64,000 nucleotides of DNA from Sphaerolaimus hirsutus (Eukaryota; Nematoda; Chromadorea; Monhysterida; Sphaerolaimidae): positions 5,766,001 to 5,830,000 of the forward strand of contig OZ038454.1 in NCBI GenBank assembly GCA_964036195.1, read 5' to 3'. This document shows positions 57,494 to 64,000 of this stretch, one piece after another. Every line of letters begins with the position of its first letter. Position 1 is the first letter of the stretch. The notes beneath the pieces were generated by a model that searched no databases, was not told the origin of the DNA, and worked only from the letters and a program-made list of their open reading frames with translations. The position numbers were made by a program, and so were the translations under genes.

Positions 57494-58339
57494 ATGGACA
57501 GTTCAGTGGAGGTGCCAATTCCGGAAGCGGACAATTGAAATACAAGTCATAAAGTTGTGTTGAGTCAACTTAAGTGTGAATAAGTGTGAAGTTAAGCACT
57601 AAGTGGTAACGAAGCGTGAAAATATTTTATGATTACACATATCAGATTATCAGATTCTGCTGGTGTCGAATCATGTTTATTTTTGAAAAGCTTTTTTTGG
57701 CCTATTTTATTTATATTTTATATTTTATTGCGATTTCGAAATTTTTGGCCAGCTGCCAAGTTGCCATAAGGAGTGTCTCCGAAATTTAGTGTGCCCAGTT
57801 CTATTGCCGCACCGCACACTGAAATTTTGCGTTCAGCGTTCGAACGTTTTTGCACGCTGAACTACAAACGCTGAAATCAAAATCTAAAGAACACAACGTT
57901 TTCGAAGTGTAAAAAGTACGGCTCGCATGCAAATTGCGCGAAATATTACAAATTCCGAATTTTTACGCTTCAAAAACGTCGTGCTCTTTAGATTTTTATT
58001 TCAGCGTTTGTAGTTCAGCGTGCAAAAACGTTCGAACGCTGAACGGAAAATTTCAGTGTGCGGTGCGCCATTTAATACCTCAATAAAATCACGTGCTTGA
58101 CCTGACTGGCTAATCACTACCCACATCACTTGATTCGCCCATCACTTCACATATTTACCACTTATGACTTTTCACTCGTTCACTTGTGAAATTGGCCCCA
58201 GACAGGTACGAGTGATGGTACACTTATCCGTCTGTGCGAAATTTCCCTGCTGCAGCTACTGAAACGAGTTGACGCGAATCGTTTGCCAGAAGTTTATGAT
58301 TCCGTGAAGGATGAACACTTTCGGAAATTGATACTCACC
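57494..58339 (+). CDS. 5' part of an unrecognised gene, split by an introner
   Basis: Exon 1 (57494-57511) encodes MDSSVE and exon 2 (58202-58339) continues in phase 0 with TGTSDGTLIRLCEISLLQLL and LKRVDANRLPEVYDSVKDEH up to a GTTTGT donor. The intron between them is entirely an introner-like element. I do not recognise the 52 residues; the segment is helical-looking (Leu-rich then charged), without Cys or membrane motifs. Later exons downstream were not identified. The gene is divergent from wolframin, 545 bp away. The in-frame splice across the palindromic element is the main support. The Met is the first available upstream of the donor. Confidence 0.55.
57512..58201 (+). mobile_element. 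Introner: palindromic element forming intron 1 of the plus-strand gene
   Basis: It begins GTGCCAATTCCGGAAGCGG directly after GTGGAG and ends CACTTGTGAAATTGGCCCCAG directly before ACAGGTACG. Ends are complementary (GCCAATTCC/GAAATTGGC). It is 690 bp; the outer arms (AAGTGTGAATAAGTGTGAA / CACTTCACATATTTACCACT) are diverged, and an inner inverted repeat at about 57806-58068 (CCGCACACTGAAATTTTGCG and complement) is nested. Excision leaves an open frame. Confidence 0.75.
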
Positions 58340-59224
58340 GTTTGTTCGGTTGGGGGATTTTGTGGGTATTTTCTTTTTGATAGGCCTTTCGATTTTCGAA
58401 AACGCCAGCAAGTTATTGCGGTGCGAATTTTGCTTGTTGCGTGCGACACCCCAAAAATTTCTTTTTTTCAGACCCACCCTATATCCAGTTGTAGAAAGTG
58501 GGGGGGGGGGGGTAGCAGAAAGATGCCTTTGATTTTCATATCGTTAGCCCCGCATGCAACCATATTAGGTATATTCGAATTTGAGCAATTCTTACCTAAC
58601 TGTTGCCGAGTTATAACGGTGGACGCCCAACAAAATGCTACCCCCCAGTGCGTCTGTGTTTGGGGGTAACCCCTTTACCACGCCCAAAATCCCACGCCAA
58701 AAGAATTGCATACGATAGCCGCGGATGTCGTCACCTGGAACCCCCAGCGCTGCAGTGCGCGCACATATTTTGATCCAATAAAAAAATGGCTAAAGCCAAC
58801 AAAAAGTGGACGCTGCAGCCAAACATCTGTATGCTTTTGAATGCACAAAAGTGATATATCATATACCATGCCATTTTCTAATTGAGCTATCAAAAGATGT
58901 ATATCAAGGGAAATGTATACAAATCTAATAATATAGGCTATCAACACAGCAAACTGCATCACAAGAAAACCATTTCACCAAACCTTTGTATGGCAGCATG
59001 GCTAAAAAATTTGGCTGTTTATTTTAAAATACCAACCTTTTCAAAATGTAGAAAGCCAGCCACCCCTAGTCACAAGTATGATCTGAATTGTTTGCTTAAT
59101 AATTTTTCACCTTATATAATTTGATTCATCCCGTTTTTATTTCATTACCTCATTTTAACTGTTGTGAGCCTCATTTAAAGAGATTATCAACCATGTTTGT
59201 GTCCAAATGGAAATACAATATGAC
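58340..59224. other. No supported exon
   Basis: Contains a poly-G run at 58500 and AT-rich DNA. A minus-strand open frame at 58675-58962 is hydrophobic but has no recognised motif or conserved context, and is not called. Confidence 0.3.
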
Positions 59225-59405
59225 CCGCTGTACTAAAATATCGAAATATCGAAAATATCGAAATATCGATATCGAATATCGAGCATATTTTCATATCGAA
59301 TATCGATATCGAATATCGAGGGTCCATATCGTATCGATATCGAATATCGACTTTCAGAAAAAAATATCGAATATCGAATATCGATGTCGAAAAGTCATAT
59401 CGTCC
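59225..59405. repeat. ATCGAATATCGATATCGA simple array
   Basis: Dense repeats of ATATCGA in direct and inverted register end in TCGTCCCAACCATAG. The array style resembles the interiors of the hAT-like MITEs; a related ATCGATATCGATATC patch is at 39508-39560. No flanking duplication was found. Confidence 0.55.
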
Positions 59406-59942
59406 CAACCATAGTGATGGACCTCAAAAAGTTTACAAAAATCACAAGTTTGTATAGGGAAAACGACACGCGCGGCTGAATAAATTCGCGTGCGGTTTTA
59501 TGATGTAGGCGGGCGCGTGTGCGCGGAGTAACAGTGACACATGCGTCCGTGCCATTACGCACAGGAATTTGTGCGTCCACTGTAAGCACCGTTTTTGCAT
59601 GCATTTGATATAAAAACTATTTATTTATATAAAAACATTCCTTGTGTAAATAGAAATTGAGATTGCGCGGGTAGAATCCTATGTAAATACGTAGCTACGG
59701 GGGTGGAAATTTTTTAGGAATCTAGTGTTCCAAAAAATAGATTTTTTTAAGCAGCCCGATTTAAAAAACAACAACGATTTTTTATCTTTTTAAATAAAAA
59801 TCGCTGGAGTTAAGATTAGTCTATTTTTCTTTGAAATTTTTCCCCTAGAGGGATATAGACTAATCAAAAGCTGTACAAATTGGTACCCAGTGTACCTATT
59901 TACTATCATGCCTTCTGCTGTAATATAATGACGTAGGCCTAC
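59406..59942. other. Intergenic, nothing recognised
   Basis: AT-rich; an ATTTTTTTAAG/AAAAATCGC type patch at about 59730-59810 resembles MITE arms. No gene. Confidence 0.3.
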
Positions 59943-60625
59943 TGTGCATGTTTAACCGCTGTGCATGTAGACCCTGCGCGCATTTTATCTCTACCCGGTG
60001 TGCATAGAGGCCTGGTGTGCATGGAGGGGGACCTATAAATATGCACACCGGTCTTCCATGCACACCATGCACCAACTTGCGCGCCGGGTTTATATGCACT
60101 TAAGGCATCAGTCCCCCCCCCCCCTATAGCCAAACCACTCGATTGTATCCCCTCCGCAGCCCATTTACAAATTTTACCGAAGCGATTTTTTTACTGACAC
60201 TAATCCGCATGTCGACGAGTGTTTGTAAATAAAATTGTAATTTGTAATTTCGATTATAGGTTCCAGTCACCATCACCATCACTGGTATAGTGGTATGTGT
60301 GTGGAAGTAGCTGGAACTGGAACCGATATTTGAACCAAAAATGTACAAATTTTCAGTTTTATTCAAATCAAAAGTTACTTACTTAAAAAATGTAATGAAA
60401 ATGGCAGATAAAATGTAACAAAAATAAAAATACGTATAAAAATTGAGCAATTCATGACAATTCATGATAGGCGGGGGGGGGGAATTGATGCTTTCTGTGC
60501 ATTGAAACCCGACACGCATGTGGGTGGCCGCTGTGCATGGAGGCCCGGTGTGCATGTAGGTCCCCATCTATGCACACCGGGCCTCCATGCACAGCAGGCC
60601 TTCATGCACAGCGGGTAAACATGCA
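59943..60625. mobile_element. Foldback element with TGTGCATG(G/T)AGGCC arrays
   Basis: Left arm CTGTGCATGTTTAACCGCTG followed by repeats of TGTGCATGNAGNCC; the right arm ends CAGCGGGTAAACATGCACAG. Each arm contains four to six copies of the ~18-bp unit. The interior (60110-60480) is single-copy-like with a poly-C and a poly-G tract. Confidence 0.7.
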
Positions 60626-60689
60626 CAGAGGCACAGGCACAATATAATCAATTTAGGTAGATCACATTTGAACAACCCAACTTAGTAGC

Positions 60690-61530
60690 GGGGTTCCCCC
60701 CGAAAAAAATCCGCCAGCTATCTATCTATCCCGGAGGCCAAATTTTGGGCTACTATCTCCTAACCCCCCCCCACTCTCGGCCAGCTATCTATAGATCTGG
60801 AGCGATTTTAGAGAAATTTTGAACCAATTTTCACTCAAAATCGCTAATTTTCATACCTTTTTATAGTTTTTCACCTTAAAAAACGCTACTTCATGTATTT
60901 CATTGCCTATTTTCAGCTATTTGTGTACTTAGATGCTTATATACCTATTTTTCACCTACTTTTAGCGATTTTTCTCTTTTTTTTCGTCTATACCTCGGAA
61001 AAGCCTATATGAACCCCAGCGAACCCCTCAAACCCCCCTCCCAACCCACCCCCAATTTTTTTACAGCCATCTATCCCTTCGGAGGATCTAGGTATATCAA
61101 CGGGGGTGCACTGATACGCACATCTGCCTGATACGCACATTTTCACGTTTTTTTCACTTGACACTTTTTCAAGTGATTTTCAGATATGAGACAAGTGAAG
61201 AACGCTGCGCAATGACATTAGTGAAATTTTTTCACTTCACTCATATCTGAAAATCACTTGAAAATGTGTCAAGTGAAAAACAGTGAAAAATGGCTATTTT
61301 TCACTGTTTTTTCACTTGACACATTTTCAAGTGATTTTCAGATATGTGTGAAGTGAATAACGCTGCGCAATGACATTAGTGTACTTTTTTCACTTTACTC
61401 TTTTCTGAAAATCACTTGAAAAAGTGTCAAGTGAAAAAAACGGGAAAATGTGCGTATCAGGCAGATGTGCGTATCAGGCCTGTCCCATATCAACCCCCCG
61501 CGGGGTTCAAATCTTCAAAACCCCTGCAAC
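60690..61530. repeat. GATAGATAGCTG repeat with nested CTGATACGCACAT palindrome
   Basis: CAGCTATCTATCTATCCC blocks, GGAGCGATTTTAGAG and CAACCCCCCGCGGGGTTCAA identify the dispersed repeat. A palindromic element with ends CTGATACGCACATCTGCCTG and its complement (about 61110-61480) is nested. Its arms contain TTTTCACTTGACACTTTTTC and CAAGTGATTTTCAGATATG units. Confidence 0.6.
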
Positions 61531-62170
61531 AACCATTTGCAATTTTGTCGGCAGCAATAGCATGTGCTTGCTGAGAATACTTTTTGAATCATTTTGAACC
61601 TGCTGTTCTTTTGGAGCTGCCGTTTTATTGGAGGTTTGCATGCTGTTCTATTAGAAGAAATTCTGTATATCAGGCATGAAACTGCGCTTTAACTGCTGCA
61701 TAAGTAGGTACAATCAAAGTGCTTGGGAGTGCACCATGGTAAATTTCCAAGCAATTTTTGCAACTTTCCGTTCTTTTTTTAATTTTTAACTTTCTTAGGT
61801 TTGACGTTGGAAACGTCGTGGTTCCAAAAACTTTTTGTTATATAATACTAAAATATTTGCTAGCGATTTTTTAAAAATATGATCAGGTGCAAATATGATT
61901 TTTGTAATCGTATTTTTTATCTAAAAATCGCTTTTAAAAATCGCTTGCCAAACCTACAGGAAACGCCACCATTAGATGCAATTGCGACATTCCGCCCTCC
62001 CTCGTGCTAACATCAACAAACAAACAAAAAAGTGAACAGGCTTAAATTCCATGAAGCCAGAATAAATTGCTAGATGTTGCTAAATAAAATATGTACATTA
62101 AGCTTATCATATATCCATTTGATGTGTTTGTACTTACCATTTTTTCAATATAAAGCATATTTCCAATATA

Positions 62171-62390
62171 ATGTACCCTCTAAGAGAAGGTAAAACTTTT
62201 GGCTTTTTTGAATGTGATGAAATAAATATAAGGCATACATCCAATAGAAGGTATACCTCTTATATATGGCACAGCTGGCTGCGTGCCAAAATGCATAAAA
62301 TTGTAAAAAAAACGTTGCCAAACAAGGCGGAAAAACATGAAACTGGTGCCGAAGGGCACCCGGACAACTTTATGTTTTACTTGTTTAAGA
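62171..62390. other. Open segment beside two introner-like elements
   Basis: An open frame exists on both strands. Because the neighbouring introner-like elements are oriented on the minus strand (donor end at the right), a minus-strand exon ending into this segment is possible. I recognise no domain in either frame and do not call a gene. Confidence 0.25.
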
Positions 62391-62613
62391 CTGGGGCCAG
62401 TTCCGCAAGTGGAAAAGTTAAGAGTTAAAACTTAAGAGTTGAGTAAAATGACAAATGACAAGTTATGAGTAAAGTTAAGAGTTAAGAGTTGAGTAAAACG
62501 ACAAATCATTTTACTCAACTCTTAACTTTTAACTTTACTCTAAACTTATCATTTATCATTTTACTCAACTCTCAACTCTTTACTCTCAACTTTTCCACTT
62601 GCGGAACCGGCAC
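62391..62613 (-). mobile_element. Introner-like element, minus orientation
   Basis: On the minus strand it starts GTGCCGGTTCCGCAAGTGG after GACGCAG and ends CTTGCGGAACTGGCCCCAG before TCTTAAAC, so both GT and AG are present in introner positions. The arms are AAAAGTTAAGAGTTGAGTAAAA-like repeats and complement, about 110 bp each. Confidence 0.7.
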
Positions 62614-62638
62614 CTGCGTCACCATTTTGTTACATTCC

Positions 62639-63077
62639 AGGGGGCAGTCCCAAGCCCTGTAAAGTGTAAAGTAAAGTGTCAAATGTAAAGTAAAGTGTCA
62701 AGTCAAATGTCAAATGTAAAGTCAAGTGTCAAATGTAAAGTCAAGTGTCAAGTCAAATGTCAAATGTAAAGTAAAGTGTCAATTGTGTATCCAAATCGAT
62801 TTTTTTTGTATCCAAATCTTATGTTTTTGTATCCAAATCTTGTTTTTCGAAATAAGATTTGGATACAAAAACATAAGATTTGGATACGAAAAATAAGATT
62901 TGGATACACAATTGACACTTTACTTTACATTTGACTTGACACTTGACTTTACGTTTGACACTTTACTTTACATTTGACATTTGACTTGACACTTGACTTT
63001 ACATTTGACATTTGACTTGACACTTTACTTTACATTTGACACTTTACTTTACACTTTACAGGGCTTGGGATTGGCAC
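62639..63077 (-). mobile_element. Introner-like element, TGTAAAGTAAAGTG type
   Basis: On the minus strand it starts GTGCCAATCCCAAGCCCTG and ends GGGCTTGGGACTGCCCCCTG, with G replacing the expected A of the acceptor region. The arms consist of AAGTGTCAAATGTAAAGT repeats. The centre is TTTGGATACAAAAACATAAG and complement. It lies 25 bp from the previous element. Confidence 0.65.
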
Positions 63078-64000
63078 CAGTCTGACAAAGTGAATAGCTT
63101 TGTTGTTCACTGTTGGTAAAATGATTGCAAAATCTGGAAAAAAACAATTGAATATAACAAAATATAAGGTATAAAGTTATCCAATAAAAAGCTGACAAAA
63201 TCAATATAAGGTACACTTATATTGGAGGTAATACGGTAGCTAGTCAATAGCTGAAAGGTGCTGGGAAAAATGTGCAACTATATCCATAACAACTGAATTT
63301 TCAAGTATCATATTCTTGGCAGCTCACGCACAACTGAAAGCTGATACCCTTTTTTCAAAGCCCCTGAACTTCATACTTGGATGCATTTTAGAAAGCTGGG
63401 CAAAATTGAACTTTATAAATGTGCCACCATTGTTGTTTATTCTTACTGGTGGCTAAACCTTGAACTGAAACATAGACTGGTTTACTTTGATTACCTATAA
63501 AAATACATAGATTGTGTACATACATAAACATTTGAAAGTAACTGTCAATTTTATTACATTGAATATTGGAACTAAGGAATGCAATGGATCCCTCTGTATT
63601 GGATACAGACTTTTTGCCCGATCCAGAAACATTCTTTTTCTTTGAAAAATACCATCAAGGTTAAATCGATTTTGTGTGGGTCATCATTGGGAGTAAATGG
63701 ATTATTGCAAAAACAAAATTGACTTATAATTTAAGTACTGTTTATGTAAATAGTAGTTCAATGACCCAGATGCAAAAAATAAGTTTAATCAACTACCTCA
63801 CTTTCAAAGAAACGGTGTGCAAGTGTGTTCTTTCCATTATGCACTGCATTGAAAATTGATCATGTCGCAGACTGAAAGGTAAACATTTCAAATGGACACT
63901 GTATTACATTTCATTTGCATATCCATGTTTTGTCAAAATTATGATAAAAATATTTGTGAACATTCATTCATTTCCATAGCAAACTTAATTCCCCATTGAC
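63078..64000. other. Right edge; possible gene start at 63584
   Basis: Plus strand 63584-63655 could be a first coding exon: MDPSVLDTDFLPDPETFFFF then EKYHQ, with a GTTAAA donor at the end. There is no homology I recognise and no second exon in the window. Between 63160 and 63240 a degraded TATTGGAGGTAATACGGTAG terminus of the CCGTATT type is present. Confidence 0.2.

Noticed and set aside
58675-58962. Hydrophobic minus-strand frame of 95 codons
   Set aside because: No motif, no paralogous comparison, and no splice partners that I could find.
59187-59414. Frames rich in Ile/Ser/Arg in both strands
   Set aside because: Produced by the ATATCGA simple array.
1-64000. CRISPR array
   Set aside because: The many spaced repeats are MITE arrays of variable period in an intron-containing animal genome; no repeat-spacer regularity or cas genes.

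Overview
The window is animal (metazoan) nuclear DNA. Every recognisable gene is broken into short exons by GT-AG introns. It contains wolframin, BCAS2/SPF27, a rhodopsin-family neuropeptide-type receptor, a globin and a RING-H2 membrane protein. Wolframin is an animal family. The globin and receptor look invertebrate-like, but I cannot name the phylum. Intergenic and intronic DNA is AT-rich, yet full of poly-G/poly-C tracts and small inverted-repeat (MITE-like) elements.

Layout. 1-7035: intergenic, repeats only. 7036-22860 and 23138-38517: two copies of a ~15.5-kb tandem duplication separated by a 200-N assembly gap. Each copy carries receptor (+), globin (+) and the 3' end of BCAS2 (-), plus a conserved antisense exon inside globin intron 1. 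37678-40298: the complete BCAS2 gene (-), whose last two exons lie in copy B. Copy A holds only those two exons. 42128-43146: a three-exon RING-H2/transmembrane gene (-). 45054-56948: a complete 17-exon wolframin gene (-), 954 codons, all exon phases compatible. 57494-58339: start of an unrecognised plus-strand gene, divergent from wolframin. 58340-64000: repeats and possible gene fragments.

The exon structures were assembled by hand from splice dinucleotides, phase compatibility and remembered family homology. In BCAS2, wolframin, receptor, globin and RING all exon phases join without a frameshift.

The most unusual content is a family of near-palindromic elements with ends GTGCCA(A/G)TTCC/TCCC ... 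(CC)CCCAG. At least two such elements (10674-10824, with its paralogue 26747-26896, and 57512-58201) form an entire intron, supplying both the GT donor and the AG acceptor. They fit the definition of introners, transposon-like elements that create introns. Around them are many hAT-like MITE families with exact 8-bp target duplications. Their interiors are private short-motif arrays (GCGCCA, GATCCCG, GGTACGGTAA and others), and several share a GCGCGCAAGCGCGCA core. The tandem duplication acts as a natural experiment: it gives filled and empty sites for several insertions, and shows mostly synonymous divergence in the receptor, the globin and the antisense exon.
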